NCBI GenBank assembly: GCA_945910005.1
Contig: OX246740.1
Coordinates: 2,232,736-2,296,735 of the forward strand
Reading direction: 5' to 3'
DNA length: 64,000 nt
Source of the DNA: Isoperla grammatica
Lineage: Eukaryota > Arthropoda > Insecta > Plecoptera > Perlodidae
A program made the translations under genes and the position numbers. Each line of letters opens with the position of its first letter. Positions within the stretch are counted from its first letter, which is position 1. A model generated the notes under the pieces. That model was not told where the DNA came from. It made no database searches and saw only the letters and a program-made list of their open reading frames with translations. This document shows positions 1-13,643 of this stretch, in pieces.

Positions 1-540
1 ATAACCAATAAAATAATAAAAAATATAAAAGTACATGAGCAACCACTTTTATTTAAATTGGATGTTCCCGCCCGGTATGACCCTACTGTGCATAGAAAAA
101 GAGATTATGTGGATCTCCAGAATTGCTAAGTAGGATTCAAACTGATTTGGTTTACTGGTTCACGAGTTGCATTGTGCTTGTATCCTGAATAAATCTAAAT
201 CTGGAATATTTCATTGATCTTGAATCTTCTACTGAGGCCGGTGCTTCTGCCTGCCGAGTTCACTTTTTGCCCGGTGGTAGATACTCCACCCTTACCAGCA
301 ACCAGTTGTTGAGAGCTGACGATCCCTATATATTTATAATGTATGTAGGCCCATCCACAGGAAGATCAATAGGCTAAATAAAATGAAAAGCTACATTCAC
401 TTCACATTTCTCTCAACGAAATTAATAATCGTGTGGGTTTATTAGCGATTCCAATGTAGAAGATCTAGGTTTCTATTCCCGGTTCAGAGAGGGATTTTTT
501 TCATACTATACTTGGGTATTATGAGAAGAATTTTAGTATT
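1..540. other. No gene seen
   Basis: AT-rich spacer with short frames only. No repeat or RNA gene recognised. Confidence 0.6.
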
Positions 541-548
541 GTGTACAT

Positions 549-1765
549 CAATGTTGGGTAGGAACGGATTTTTTTAGTTCCGTTCCTAGGAACTAGTTCC
601 TTTTTAAGGAACTAAGGAACGCTATAGTTCCTTTTTTCCAACCAGGAACTGTGGAACGCCATAGTTCCAATTTGCCAGGAACTGTAACTTATTTTCATAA
701 GTTCCTTTTATTCTTACTTGACTGTACAAGCTTGAAGGACGAAAGCGCCAAAACATAGTTTACTTACAAGATGACAGAAACGAGAAATCAAAAACAACTT
801 TTTTTGTAATATTTCGTTCTTGTCTACCCATCTCAACCCTCCACCTGCTACGCCGACCCCGCGTGGGGTCTCCAATTAGTCGCACACCGGCACAAGTCGA
901 AGACCCGAAACCGGTGACTAATCCCAAATCGCTCGTGTGGAATAAGCGTCTCATGTCACTTATAACTGACCAACCGTTCAACCCCTCCTAAACAGGCTTT
1001 GATGATGAAAGATGTGGTCCGAGTGGGGGGGGGGGGGGGTGAAGTTATTTAGCGGCAAGGAGCTATCTCAATATTAACTGATCTATTTAGTATTCAATTC
1101 TTCGCGACAAGTGCATGTGACAACATCGCTGTCTCCTTCGATCGTTTTGTTATAATGTCTGGTGTTCGTGGCAATAACATACTGCCCTTTAAAAAACACA
1201 GACAATTTTCTTTCCGGGCGAAAGTGATATTTTCGGCGACGAAGATATTTTTCGGCAAAATGCTTGCTTTGTTTACCAGCTAATAAAGTAATCGGTGCTT
1301 CGAGGTCATCGCCTACCAATCTAAAGAAGCACATACATTTTGATTCCTACAAATCTTAACCATATTTTAGGCGTTATTTGCGAACCCTTGGCATTAAATT
1401 TAATATAAAAACTTTAATTGAATTAATTATAATAGTTATTAATAATTAATGTAAATTGTAATGCATTAAGAATTAACAATATAAAATAACCTTTTACTTT
1501 TAGTCAATGTTCTTGGTGTATAATGCATAAACCCAGATAATAACCATTGAGTCGATGGTTAGTATCCCGCTCGGCAATATCCAAAGAAAAATGGTTGTTT
1601 GCGGAAAGGAACTATTTAGGAACTTAGTTCCATTTTGAAAGGAACTAAGGAACGCCCCAGTTCCTTTTTTTTTAGAGGAACTTGTAACTGGAAAGAGTTC
1701 CTTTTTCCTTGCGTGGAACTGGAACTGGAACTAGGTCCATTTTTTAAGGAACTTACCCAACACTG
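549..1765. mobile_element. Non-autonomous hAT element (1,217 bp)
   Basis: The termini are CAATGTTGGGTA and the inverse of CAGTGTTGGGTAAG. The 8-bp target-site duplication gtgtacat lies at 541-548 and 1766-1773. Dense GGAAC/GTTCC iterations lie inside both ends. Short antisense frames inside are not recognisable as transposase. Confidence 0.85.
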
Positions 1766-1845
1766 GTGTACATCAATCCATGTGGATAGCCTACATAAAT
1801 TAAATCATCAATAAGATTAATGGCATATTGTATGTACTTGACTTT

Positions 1846-2213
1846 GCAGCTGTTCCGAGTCGTTTAAACGTGTAAACGTCCGCACGAAAATATACGTGTG
1901 CAAATATTAAAACACGTTTAACAGTGTCTTATACCCCGCCTGACCAATTCCACTACCCCCACCCAAAACCCAAACTCTTGGATCTTTCCGATGTCACAAC
2001 TCTTCGACGAGGCATAGCTTATATGTGGAGTCAAAATGACTGCAGACAGTTTGACACATAGGTGGAGAATATCATCAACAATGAATATAATTAATCAACC
2101 GCGTTATTTCGTTGAACATTTTTTTCCCCAAGCATTAGAACTCATCATTTTGTGAACAGGAGGGGTGTGACGTTTAAACGCGAAAATTTTGGAAAATAAA
2201 AAACATTTTGTCC
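1846..2213. mobile_element. Diverged relative of the 17.97 kb hAT element, opposite orientation
   Basis: It shares with 17969-18335, in inverse order, the GTTTAAACG-rich ends, the stretch around gtggagaatat and the ccccac tract. The terminus tcccagccct matches agagctggga. No intact target duplication was found. Confidence 0.5.
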
Positions 2214-2330
2214 CAGCCCTAGTCTGGCAATCTGCAGTAGCTCATGCGGTTCGGGCGCAGGTCTTGATCGTATGACACCTAGGGACGTGGGTTCGAATCC
2301 CTCATTCATAAGGCATGGTTTTTTGTAATT
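2214..2330 (+). repeat. tRNA-like sequence (SINE or tRNA-derived relic)
   Basis: There is an A-box-like tagctcatgcggttcgg and a perfect B box ggttcgaatcc at 2290-2300, spaced as in a tRNA. The acceptor ends do not pair, so it is not a functional tRNA gene. Confidence 0.45.
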
Positions 2331-3574
2331 GTCCTTCATGTTCATCTACCATCCCTCATCATCTCGAGCAGTATCATTGCAACAATAGAAACTTAAAACT
2401 ACAAAAACATCGTAGCTAGGCCTACAGGCCTAATGTCTCTCACTGAAAATCAGTTTGGGTACGGGTGTAGGGAATTACACCTAGCTAGAGATTAAATACA
2501 GATTTATTTCATTGAATAATTACACTATACCCTCTTCACATTTACATATGTAAATAAGATCCAGCATTTTGATTAGGCTACATCTAGACGTTTCATGCTA
2601 ATAGGCTACCGGTGGTGTGGCTAGGCCCCTAGGCCTAGACCTACTCGAGGCTGATACATAATTATTTAATATTTAATAATAATAATAATTCTTGATTTAT
2701 AATTAACATCCCTTTGCACAGGCCTAGGCATACTCGTCCAACTAACTGCATTGAAGGTAGGCATAAATATGTAGGCTAGCCCATTTTATTTTAATAAAAT
2801 TGTTCCATCGCAATGCAAAATTGTGTCAAGATAGCCTAGGCCTACGTACGGGCTGTTAGTGGGGGTGCCGGGTTCGATGGCGAGACCCCTCCAATTTGTG
2901 TACAATATATTCTTTTTCTTTTTATTCCTCCAGGTTATGTTTCAAACACAAGCATAAATTTCTTGAAATAAATTAGACACGATCAAGGATTTCATTTATT
3001 ACACACACACACACACTTACATTTATGGTTGTTGACTTTGCGTTTTTTGCTAATGACCACCTCAATCCTTGCATTCTTGTATCGAAGTCCACTAATTTCC
3101 ACAGTGCACTGTAAAATCCCATATACACACACGTTTGGACTTTCCAGTTACTCCGAGTATATCACAGCGCTTTGTAACTCCGCTATGTTCCGCTCTTCAA
3201 GCCAAACCCTATAAATCTCTTTTTTACGTTTCGAGCTCATAATATTTGTAGATTGGTTTCTAAATTGTAATCTTTATTGACATTGCATACACCTTATTAA
3301 TAATTAGTATACTTCGTTAATAATTAAATAATTTTGAATTGTATTTTATTGTTTATGTACCCCTCTTATCATTATCAATGTCATGGTATGTGATTAGAAT
3401 CCTTTGTGTGTCATAAGAAAATCTAGAACGCACCCGTCTGGTGCCCATTATGGCCGAAATGCGCAACAGTTTATAATTTCCATTTTTATTAATTTTGAGA
3501 ACAATTTTGTGTAAATACTCTAATCTTGTTCACAGGTATACGAATCTGTGAGTGAAATTTGTTTTAAAAATAAA
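2331..3574. other. No gene seen
   Basis: Spacer with several TAGGCCTA words, a short (AC)n run at 3001-3016, and a weak B-box-like ggttcgatgg at 2871. No coding exon supported. Confidence 0.5.
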
Positions 3575-3793
3575 GATTAAGAGGTTCGTTCGTTCAATAG
3601 TGCGTTTTTATCATGCAAAAATCGTGTATGCGATGATGACGACGTGCGTATCATCGCAGTGGTGGTGGCGGACAACACTAAACAAGGAAGGTGTTTGCGG
3701 TGTGTACGCCTTTTTAGCATAGTTTCTGTGACTCTTTTCTGAAATACTGCTAGATATTTTGATACGATTGAATAATGGTACATGAAGCTCGAG
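3575..3793 (+). promoter_or_regulatory. Candidate upstream non-coding exon/promoter of gene 1
   Basis: Gene 1 has an acceptor before its ATG, so a 5' exon must lie upstream. This stretch is richer in CpG than its surroundings and ends at a good donor (CGAG|gtacgt, 3793). It is one candidate only. Confidence 0.2.
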
Positions 3794-4039
3794 GTACGTT
3801 AAATCAATTTACATTAAAGATTTGGTAATTTGGTTACGCTAATTGTCTTAAATACTATGTCAAATAGTTGTCAAAACTAGGGGTTCATCGGCGATCGTGT
3901 TTTGTTTATGCATGCAATTTTCCACATCCCATTACTTATGTTATATCCAGTCGCTTGCATGTTGATACCTTATGGGTATGATTTCATGTTCAGAGTTAAA
4001 TGTAGTGCTTGACACAAGTAAAGAAGATTGTTCGCATTA

Positions 4040-4330
4040 CGTGTGTAATAGGCATAGGCCTATCGTAGGGTACCCTAGGCCTAGGCTAGGCCTAGCCTAG
4101 GTCCTACGATAGGGCAATGGACCTGCTGCATAAGCTAGGCCTAGGTACACTAGCCAGGGCCCAGGCCTACCTAGCTGTAGTTTCCTTGGTAATAGTTACT
4201 GCTAAGATCCTGAACCTTCCCAGTTAAAAGTCTCAGACTGTTAAGCCTAGGCCTAGGCTAGGTCTACTGACCTTAGGCCTCGTCTAGGGCCTAGGCCCTA
4301 GCCCTAGGTGGCTTTAATCCTATTTGTGAG
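4040..4330. repeat. Cluster of TAGGCCTA/CCTAGG palindromes
   Basis: Overlapping taggcctaggc, cctaggcctagg and related words make up much of this stretch. It is the densest patch of a motif seen throughout non-coding DNA in the window. Confidence 0.7.
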
Positions 4331-5426
4331 GCGTGTGCTAGGCCAATGAAGCGAGCAAATGAGCTCTTGTTCATTGATGAGGTTAGACTGACACGTGCAA
4401 TAAACATTGTTACCATGCTAAAGGAAATTTCTATTTAGGTTAACTCCCAAGCCTTGAGATTTCTTATACTCACCTCATTTGGGTAGCCTATTTCTTGCAA
4501 ATAGCTGATACATACATGTATGTCTATTGACATTTATTACCAGTGCGCACCTGCCAGTGTGAATGTAGGTGAGTAGGCCTAGGTCAAAGCAAAAGCTAGG
4601 CTATCCTAGGCCTACCCTACCCTACCCACATAAGTCATGCTATGGTCACATAGACTAGCCTAGACCTAGCCTACACTGTTCTCATAGTTTCTTCCACGTT
4701 CATATCCAAGCACAACACGCAAGCAGGCCTACATTAGGCGTAGTGTACAGCCATGAAGTAAAACCTTCTGGAGTAGGCCTAGGGCTATAGCCCTAATAAG
4801 CAGGTTGTTACTGGTGTCCTTTCTCCAGAGGCCTATTTGTTTGAGGGAGTGAAATGGATTGCCTGGTGAGGTGGTTGCTCAGCGAACGATAAATTGGTTT
4901 AAATCGCGAATGAGGGTAGGAGGTGGGGTAAGAGTGTTGACCTAGGGCCAAGGCAATAGCTATAGGCAGCCACTAACATAAGTATATAAGTATTAAGTAC
5001 CTGACAAGTGGGACTCATCCCGGTGATATTCTTGTACCTGAGGGTGGCACTATCTCATGCCTTTTATTACTAGTACCTGACTTGTAAGATGGCTAGCTGT
5101 GAGGGTCATGGCTCTTGATCTTTAAATAGCTTATGGGATACATGCTTGTTTTACACTCAAGTATATGGGCTCACAGGTTTCAGGAGGTAGGCCTAGGCCT
5201 TGTAATTAGTAGGGGGCGGGGCGGAGTTTTTAATCACAGTTAGGCAATGCCCTTTTAATAGTCTTTAGCGCATGTCTATGGGCCGGAAGAGCTTGTAATG
5301 GGAGGGAGATCACTCTGCCACTGGCGAGGTGTGCCGCCTTCGCAGAAGATGAATGAATGAATTTGTATTACCAAATCTTATTTGGGGTTTAATTCCATTG
5401 GCAGATTGATAATAGGCGACCTATAA

Positions 5427-5505
5427 GGCCCTGTTTGACGTGTTGATAAGCGAGCGCGTCCATATCTACGAACTTTCTGACAAAAAGATACTTCATGACA
5501 ATCGA
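5427..5505. repeat. Fragment of the GATAAGCGAG interspersed family
   Basis: Shares ccctgtttgacg-gttgataagcgag and ccatatctacgaactttctgac with the longer copies at 5777, 6941 and 40850. Confidence 0.7.
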
Positions 5506-5776
5506 ATGAAAACCAAGTAGCTTAGCTGGTTGGAGGACACACCTTTTTCTTCGATAGGAATGTCCGCTGTCCACTTGATAGCCTATGTGTTACTGTTATC
5601 CTAGCTTACTATACCTATGCCAGTGATGTCACATTGGGGGGCTAGGCCCACCTATGGGTCACTTGAAATATATTTATCTCTGTTTTGATAGCCATACTGA
5701 GTTGAGTTCCCCTGGACACTTTTATTTAGCCATATTGAATTCGACCCACACACTATAACATTAAATTACACTAGGA

Positions 5777-6514
5777 AAACGCCCTGTTTGACGCGTTGAT
5801 AAGCGAGCTCGTCCATATCTACGAACTTTCTGACGAAAAGATCTCAAAGCTAATAGAAACAACAATAAACAACAATTCAACATTGTGCATTGCAAAATTT
5901 TTTCTTATTTCCATAGCTATTATACTTCCTGACATTGTTGAATGCAGTGCAATGTGCGTTGCTAAGAATTTTCGTTGTCATTCTGTCTAGTGTTTTCGCC
6001 GCGGTCCGCCACCGTTACTAACAGTTATTGACAGCAATAGAATTTTGTAATTTCTGCCTCTAATACGTATCTGATCCTGTTTAAATTAGTATATTCGTGA
6101 CCGGACAAAAATGTACTATAAGATAGCCACCTCACATTTTTCTGTTACTGTGTTTGAGAAAAATATTTACGAGTAACTTTTGTGTAACTTTGCCAATACT
6201 TATCAGATCGTCATAAAATTAACATATTTGTGACCGGAAAAAGCATTAACAAAATATGGCTCTCACATTTTGCCGCCATTTTGTTTCAGAAAAATATTTT
6301 GCAGTAACTATGTTGTAACTTTGTAACTTTTCGAACGATTTTGCCTCAAAACTATACACCTTCAATCCACATCGAGGCTTGTGGATGGTCCAAATTTCAA
6401 GTTGATCGGACTTTCCGTTCGACCGCTATGGACAGACATAAAAACAAAAAACAAAACAAAAAAAAGAACGAAGTGCCATAAGAGTCTCGTGGAAACGCTC
6501 GCTTAATTACCGGT
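5777..6514. repeat. Interspersed repeat family, long copy 1
   Basis: It begins ggaaaacgccctgtttgac and ends aaacgctcgcttaatta. It contains a conserved block (gatcggactttccgttcgac, then gacagacataaaaac). It is near-identical in layout to 40850-41575. No coding sequence survives. Confidence 0.8.
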
Positions 6515-6940
6515 ATTGAAGAAAATGTTTATTGACAATCAACTGTTTTAACTTTTGTAGATAGGCCTATATATGATTCCTATTCCTTTCTATTCCTGCT
6601 CCTTGGCCTTGACCTAAATTAGAAATTTTCTTTCACAGTTAGCCTACTAGGCCTAGGCCTGTTCTATTTAAACCTGGATCCTCAATAACCTTTTTCATAA
6701 TTGGTTCTAATCTAGATAAGTTTTAATCAACTCTAGTGGCCTTACATAGGCCTATTTTCAAATGTTGGTTTTTTGCTTGTAGGGCACTAGCAACACCAAA
6801 AGATAACAATGAAACAAATGAATTGAATCGATGGACAAACAACAAGCTGTAAAAAAATAATTTCTTCTGATTTTGGAAAACAAAACAAAAAACCAACAAA
6901 TACACATACAAAACTTTCACTTAGTCGTAGTCTATCACTA

Positions 6941-7473
6941 GGAAAACGCTCTGTTTGACGCGTTGATAAGCGAGCGCGTCCATCTACAAACGTTCTGGCA
7001 AAAAGATCTCAAAGCTAATAAAAACAACAATGAACAACAATTCAAGAATGTGCATTTCAAATTTGTTTTTTTGCAGATATAAGCAGAAATAAGAATTTCC
7101 ATAGCTATTATACTTCCCGATATTGTTGAATGCAGTGCAATTTGCGTTGCTAAGAATTTGCGTTGTCATTCTGTCTAGTGTTCGCGGCGGGCCGCTACCG
7201 TTACTAACAGTTATTGAGTGTAACTTTGTAACTTTTCAAACGATTTTGCCTCAAAACTATACACCTTCAGTCCACATCGAGGCTTGTGGATGGTCCAAAT
7301 TTCAAGTCGATCGGACTTTCCGTTCGACCACTATCGACAGACATAAAAACAAAACAAAAAACAAACAGACTGAAGTGCCATAAGAGTCTAGGCCTAGTAC
7401 ACAAAAAAAAAAAACAGAACGAAGTGCCATAAGAGTCTCGTGGAGACGCTCGCTTCGCTCGCTTAATTAAAAG
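6941..7473. repeat. Interspersed repeat family, copy 2 (internally deleted)
   Basis: Same start and end as the copy at 5777 but lacks about 200 bp of the middle. Near the end, the block from the Lys-coding A-rich tract to gaagtgccataagagtct is partly doubled. Confidence 0.8.
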
Positions 7474-7683
7474 TTTTAAATGGCGAGCAGTTACTATTGC
7501 TACACTTGTTTTTATTTCTATGTTTGCAAGTTTATTATTTTGACAGCTGATGAGTTTGTCCATCAGTTCAATTCATTTTTCCATTGTTGTCTTTCGGTGT
7601 TGCTAGTGCCCTATTGGATACCTACTGTTGGTAATTGGCCCACTCGGCCTGGTGGTTGAAGAGAGCTAGAGAGTTACATAGCT

Positions 7684-7760
7684 TCTCTCTCTCTCTCTCT
7701 CTCTCCGCCTTCAATACAGACCATTATCTATCTATCTATGTATCTATCTATCTCTCTTGC
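7684..7760. repeat. (CT)n and (TATC)n microsatellites
   Basis: About 11 CT units at 7684-7705 and imperfect TATC units at 7723-7760. Confidence 0.9.
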
Positions 7761-7923
7761 CCTCCCTACCTCCCCTCTCTTTCGTATTCCTAATGTAGCC
7801 TAATTTGTTCTCATAACGTTCGCATGTATCAAAAGATTCTGTGAGTTACATTTCTGACAGCATGTAAATACATCAATCCTTCCTTTCTTAAAACATTTAA
7901 TTTGCTACTTGTGCTAGGATATT

Positions 7924-7945
7924 GGGGGGGGGGGGGGGGGGGGGG
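7924..7945. repeat. G homopolymer (22 bases)
   Basis: Uninterrupted G run, a possible source of sequencing error in its exact length. Confidence 0.9.
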
Positions 7946-9429
7946 CACATTTGTTCAAATCCCTCACGGTACGTTTGGGTCTACCCTGACCCCTGAGTCA
8001 GGACCAATGAAAAGATGACCCAATCTTTTTTGTTTAAAAATATATCAAATTTAGCACTTAGTATCAAAAAGTAACAGGCCTAGGCCCACACAAATTTTAA
8101 AAAAAGATTTTTTAGTTAGCCTTTAAATGATTTTATTCTATTTGACATGCACTGAAAGGGTGACAATAATTGTTTCCAGTTTTCCACCACATACTTGATT
8201 ATTTGGGGCTGAACAAAATCGTGGAGTGACCATAAAATAAATAAATATAAAACTAGTGATTTTGAGGTAGCCTATTCTGTTTATTCAAACACTTTTGTTT
8301 AAGATTCATTTAATTCCTTTATGGTTGCCTCACGACTTTACCTACTTTTAGTCCCATAACCAAGCATGTCGTGGAAAACTGGAAAAAATGTTACACCCTT
8401 TTAGTGCATTGTTAAATAGAATAAAATCATGTAGGCTTAACTTTGTAACCACATAATATGGTGCTTACGTAAGCTGGCAGTTGCCAAGAGATGGCAGCCC
8501 TTCCATATTATGCATTGTCGGGAATCAATGCACCGGGAATCAAACTGTGGATTGGCAACCAAACATTTCGGCTCCTCTGTTTTTACACAAAACACTTTTT
8601 ACGTATAACCAAATCATCTTGTGTACCGACAGGAGGAGAATCACTACTCGATACACCCTACAGTAAGAGACTAAATAATTACAGAATTTAACTGGTGGAA
8701 TTTTACCCTTTTTCTTCCTGTTGTCGTACAAACTTCCCCCACCCAATTGTGCCATCTCTCCAATCCCCTAAAATCGTTTAATGACTTATGTACCTACTGA
8801 AGTATGTAATAAAGTGGAATATTTTACACTATATTCTTATATTTTGTGGTACGATGAAATTTTGGATTCCTTCCCCCTAAGCTCTGTGTACTGAATTTGT
8901 TGGAATTGTTTAAACTTTGTCTCTCTTTTATAGGGCCTAGGCTAGTAATTTATTTTCCCATCCTCCATCCTCCAATCATAAGGCATATCATCAATCAACA
9001 GTCATGAATTCTCTTAATTAGTTTGAAACAGTGTAAAATGCTCTTTGTTAGCCTACCAGTACTCTAAAGGATTTGCCACTTGCTGTAGGCCTACTGCTCG
9101 TCTTGTGTAAATTTTGATGCTGGACAATCAAGTGCATTTTAAAATTGTTGAAATGAAGAAAATATAACCAGCCCGGAAGTAAATCATGTGGTATAAACCT
9201 CAGTGAAGAGTTTAGTCACCCACGAGCGTGGCAGCAAATCTCGGCTGCTTCTTTCTTGTTACCTACTTTCAATCAATTTTTAAATCTGAAAAAAATTATT
9301 TTTGAATGTCCCTAAATCAATCACGCTTTGTTAAAAATACTTTTAGAGAGTTCATCCCATGAAGACATTACCTAAATCCTAACATAGTAGTTGTATAAAA
9401 TATTATAATTTTATGTTTTTATTTTGCAG
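7946..9429. other. Probable 5' intron of gene 1, no gene seen
   Basis: It ends at the acceptor before exon 1. Nothing coding is supported. The B-box-like gttcaaatccc at about 7954 is isolated. Confidence 0.5.
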
Positions 9430-12400
9430 GATATATTTTGAATAAGCCTACTGGTTGAGAACTTCAATCGATGGCTTCACGAGAGAAGAAACTTGTGGGC
9501 AACAAATATTTAGCACTTAAGAAAGACGTGGATGGAAAAACTATTAAATTGGCAGCTGGAAAGCAAGAAGGGATTGTGCGTAAATTGGGTCGACCCCCAA
9601 AGTGCAAAGACCATCAAAGTAATATCGTACGTGCGAAAAAACGTATTTGGAAACATACTTCTAAATTGGCACTCGCCTTAGGAAGACCAAAGACAATCAA
9701 GAAGTCTGTGGAGCATGATGAAGATGTGGACAGCAAAGCTGTTAATGTTGTTCTTGGTGTAGAATCATGCTCCAATGACCCAGAGCTAGGATTATCTCCC
9801 TCACAGTCGAACCATGCTAGTGAAAACGACATTGAAGATGTTTTAACTGTCGAGAGTAAAGAGGACCCAACTAATGCAATTAGTTCTACGATTAGAAAGG
9901 AACCTATAAAAGTGAGAAAACGTTTCAAAAAACGAATAACTACAATAGTAGAACCATCAGCAAAACCCAAAAAGATCCGTGCAAAAGGGAGCAATCCTGA
10001 CGAGTCTGGTTTGGATGCTACTCAAATCAGTGTGCCTTCATTGGCTCCACCGAAGAAGCTGGGCCGACCTAGTCTAAAGGTTAAGAGAGAACTTCAAGCT
10101 AATGCACTGTCCGCTGTTAATTTGGAAGTTAGAAATGGAACACGACTTAAAGTCCGTGCCAGTCCCTACACAACCAGATCGGGCGTACCTCCTCAGTTGC
10201 TTAGAAACGGAAAACGTAGGAAGTTCAAAGAACCCGTAGGTGGCATTCTAGCAACCAAGACAAAAAGGCGTCGTCGTTTACTAAGCACAACAACAGACGG
10301 TAGTAACGTCGATAGTTTGAATGACCCATTCATCGAAGAGCGAGCCATTTCAAGAATTGACTCTGAGAGCGACAGCAGTTTCCTTGACTCTTACCAAATG
10401 GATAATGGTGCATGGGACTCTGATGTCGAGATGAAACCATTGGAAGCTTTCAGTAAAGATAGTATTGTCGATGCTACAAGATGCTACATTAATGGAGAAC
10501 CTTCAAAGAGTAAGGAAAACATTTCTGAAACTGCTGTTGGTAACCATGCTGGGAAATCAGTTGAAATTAAAACTGATGTATCGATAAAGAAAGCAAAATC
10601 GTTACGCGATGGCGCTGATGGAAACGATGAAGTTTTTGATGTTGTGTCAACTGGTAACTCGAACACTGTCGATAACTCTCCAAAAACTGACTCTAACTCT
10701 AATCTCTGTGAAATAAATAATCTTGCTGAAGAAACTGTAAATGAAAGCCCTAGCACCAATAACCGTAGCTTGAACAGCCCAAAAGTAAATAAAGCTGTAA
10801 CCAAGAAGGTCATACCGTTCAGAAGGGAAAGTATTTTAGTTAATTCTGAAGTCTCATGCGTTTCTATAGAAGGCACTAGTAAGATTCTTGAAACGGTGTC
10901 CTTGGGTAGCGACCAAATTGAGCGAGCAAGCAGCCCTAATTCAGTGAGTACCGGTACTGACCGAGCTTTAACTCCATCAGAGAACTGGGAAACATTGTCC
11001 GTCACTAGCACACCGAGCAGCAAGAACTTTGATGCATCTTTTGATGATATTTCAGAAAAAGACACAGACTGTGAGAACGGCAAGGACATTCGACGCTCAC
11101 AGCGTTCGTCAATAAGAAAGTCGCGAGCTGCCTTGTTACGCTTGGCAACAAGAAAAAAAGGACCTGGGAAAGCAGATAAAAGTGGAGATTCTATTGGCGA
11201 TGTACAGCTTGCAGTCGGCAGTGTTTTAGGCAGTGCGGCTCAAGACGAGATTGGATTGGTTTCGAAAGATGTTAAAGTGGGAGAAGTGAATGATCAGCTT
11301 AGTACTACAAGGGAAGTTGCCACTAAGAAAAGTTCAAAAGAAAATGTTAATAATGTAATCGAGAATCAAGACTCTATGTGTAGTGTGGCTAAAGTTATTG
11401 AATCTGTTGTTGACGCACAAGTGGGTGGAACAATAATTCCTGTGGAACCAAAACAATGTCGCAAGCCAAATTTGGTTAAAAAGAGGAGTTTCAAGGCTAT
11501 CGAAAGAAGGCGTCGAGTTAAAAGTTTGAACACCCAGGACATTGTTCATATGGTACAAAACGATTTGTGTTCAATGAAAGAGCGGCGTGCTTCTGATTTT
11601 GGCCTTAGCATATCAGATAATTCCACCGTGCCTCAAGATAATGAAAAAAACAAACCCAAGAAATATAAACTTAAAAGGTCTTTGGATGTGAACACACTCA
11701 AAACCAATAAATCTCTTGTAGCAAAGAACATTTTGGGTACTAGTAGTCATATGAAAGTGAAGCATGCAGGTGATTTAGACGTCGGTCTGTCTGAGAAAAA
11801 TGATTTGAGAAAGTGCAGTCTAGACAGTCCTACTGTGCTTCAAGGTAACAACAAATTTAACAAACCAAGGAAATATAAACTCAAACGTTTAACAGAAGTG
11901 GCCACTACTTTTGATAAAGTAATATTGATAAATAACCCTATTGCGGGAGGCTCAAAGTTGGAAAGTGCTCCCAACAAACATCTCCCGTTGACTGATGTCG
12001 CTAGTGAACAGTCCGAGTTACGGAAGTCCCTAGTTTTAGGACATTTAAGCAGTCCGTCGAGTCCAGGAGGAAAACCACTAGTTAAGGTTAAAAAACCATT
12101 TCCTAGGGTTTTAGCTTCAACAACTGCCGATGAAGATGTGATGGTCATTGAAGCTAAACTGTTAAAGAATGCTGAAGCAGAAGGTTCTGTTTCAAAAATC
12201 GAATATAAAAACGAGGGAAAAGTAGTGGAGAGTGACTGTGGGCCCGTCAAGAACGCCAATACGTTAGATTTGTTACGGGACGAAGACATGGCAGAGAAGC
12301 TAAGAGAGTTATCAAAAAAGATTGAAAGTGAATCCGATATGTTTCCGTCGTTGTATGTAAAACCATTGATACCATTAAGCTTAAAAATGGAACCCAATGA

Positions 12401-13643
12401 AAATTGTTCACCCCTGAAGAAAGAACAAAAAATGAAAGCATTGGACACAACATTCAAGGCTAATAAAAGCATGCCCGTATTAAAAAAAGAGAAAAAGTTT
12501 GGCGACCTAGAATCTGTATTCGAATCAAAACGAGGTGATTCAAAGTTAGATGATGGGCCGCCAAGTATGGAGAAAATGGACATAGTTTTGGAAACCGTTG
12601 ATTCAGTTTTAACAACTGATGAACCTGTTCGTGAAGACAGTGCCAAAACACCTACAGAAGATACCGTTATGGCTACCAGTACTAAAAATGTTGATTTGTC
12701 CGCTAGTACAAAATTAGATAAACAAGTAGAAGCACAAACGGGCACTCTGGAAAAGCGTTCAACTGCAAAGGAGGTGCTAGATGTTACGGATACGAGCCAC
12801 ACATGTTTGGATGTAAATAAAGAAGAAAATACATGTGAAAGAAATGGTAATATTCCTTGTGCTGATATCGGCTCTGTTGTCGATGAGAAGGAGAAACTGC
12901 CGTCTGTAAATGATGTAGAACTACCAGTCAGTGAAGAGACGAAAGCTCTGGGTGTTGAATCTGTAGAAAGGAAGTTGTCAGATTCCGTAATGGAGAAAGA
13001 AGCAACAATAACTGAGAAGGAAGTGGCGACAATCCAGAGGAAGGAGACAACAACTGATAAAGAAGATATAATAGCTGAGAAAGAAGAAACGGCAATTTAT
13101 GAAGAACAAATATCAGTAACTGATAAATTGATCGGTAAGGAACTCGGTGAACCTGAAAACACTCGTGCAATTGAAAAAGATCTAAGCATGAATATAGACT
13201 TAGATCATATGGAAACAAGTATGTCTGTACAAAGCTCAAGTTGTATGTTAGTGGAAGATATGAAGCTTCCAGAGTTCAGTGAAAAGGAAGCCCAATGTTC
13301 CGACACCAATGTTCCGGTCGTCGAGGGTATCGATTCGGGAAAAAGACCGTTGGAGGAAGAAACTCCCGAGAACATGGCGGTGAAGGAAACCATCCTGAGT
13401 GCGCTGGGATTGTTGTCGCTGGAGGCTGCGCGGGCGGCCAAGGATGCAAAGAGCAACGTGCCGCGGCCGCAGCAAGCCAGCAGCTATACCGGCACACTCA
13501 AGACAATCATCAAGGTGCAGCGCTCGCCCGAGAAACGAACCCGCCCACTTAAGATGATTCTTAAAAACAACAAACCTTCCAAACGAGACAAGGGATACGA
13601 CGAGTCGGAGATGAACGGGTTTCAGTACTCGATTTGCAAAGAA
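9430..13643 (+). CDS. Gene 1 exon 1 (5' UTR tail plus 1,391 codons)
   Basis: An acceptor (ttttgcag) ends at 9429, so 41 bases of 5' UTR precede the ATG at 9471 and at least one upstream non-coding exon exists. The frame stays open for 4.2 kb and leaves at donor GAA|gtaagt (13643, phase 0). Besides the GRP motifs there is an internal duplication: the nonapeptides KPKKYKLKR (about residue 727) and KPRKYKLKR (about 797), each preceded by a Ser/Thr-Val-x-Gln stretch. The last 100 codons (from about 13340) are clearly more GC-rich than the rest and encode a short hydrophobic helix-like segment (ALGLLSLEAARAA) followed by basic residues. This is probably the best-conserved part of the exon. Long antisense frames here are shadows. 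Confidence 0.88.

Noticed and set aside
1083..1334. Antisense 83-codon frame inside the 549-1765 hAT element
   Set aside because: No transposase motif. Most likely chance in a non-autonomous element.
9614..13497. Long antisense frames opposite gene 1 exon 1 (up to 320 codons)
   Set aside because: Shadows of a compositionally biased exon (Ser codons read as complements of Lys/Glu/Thr codons). No start context, splice sites or motifs of their own.
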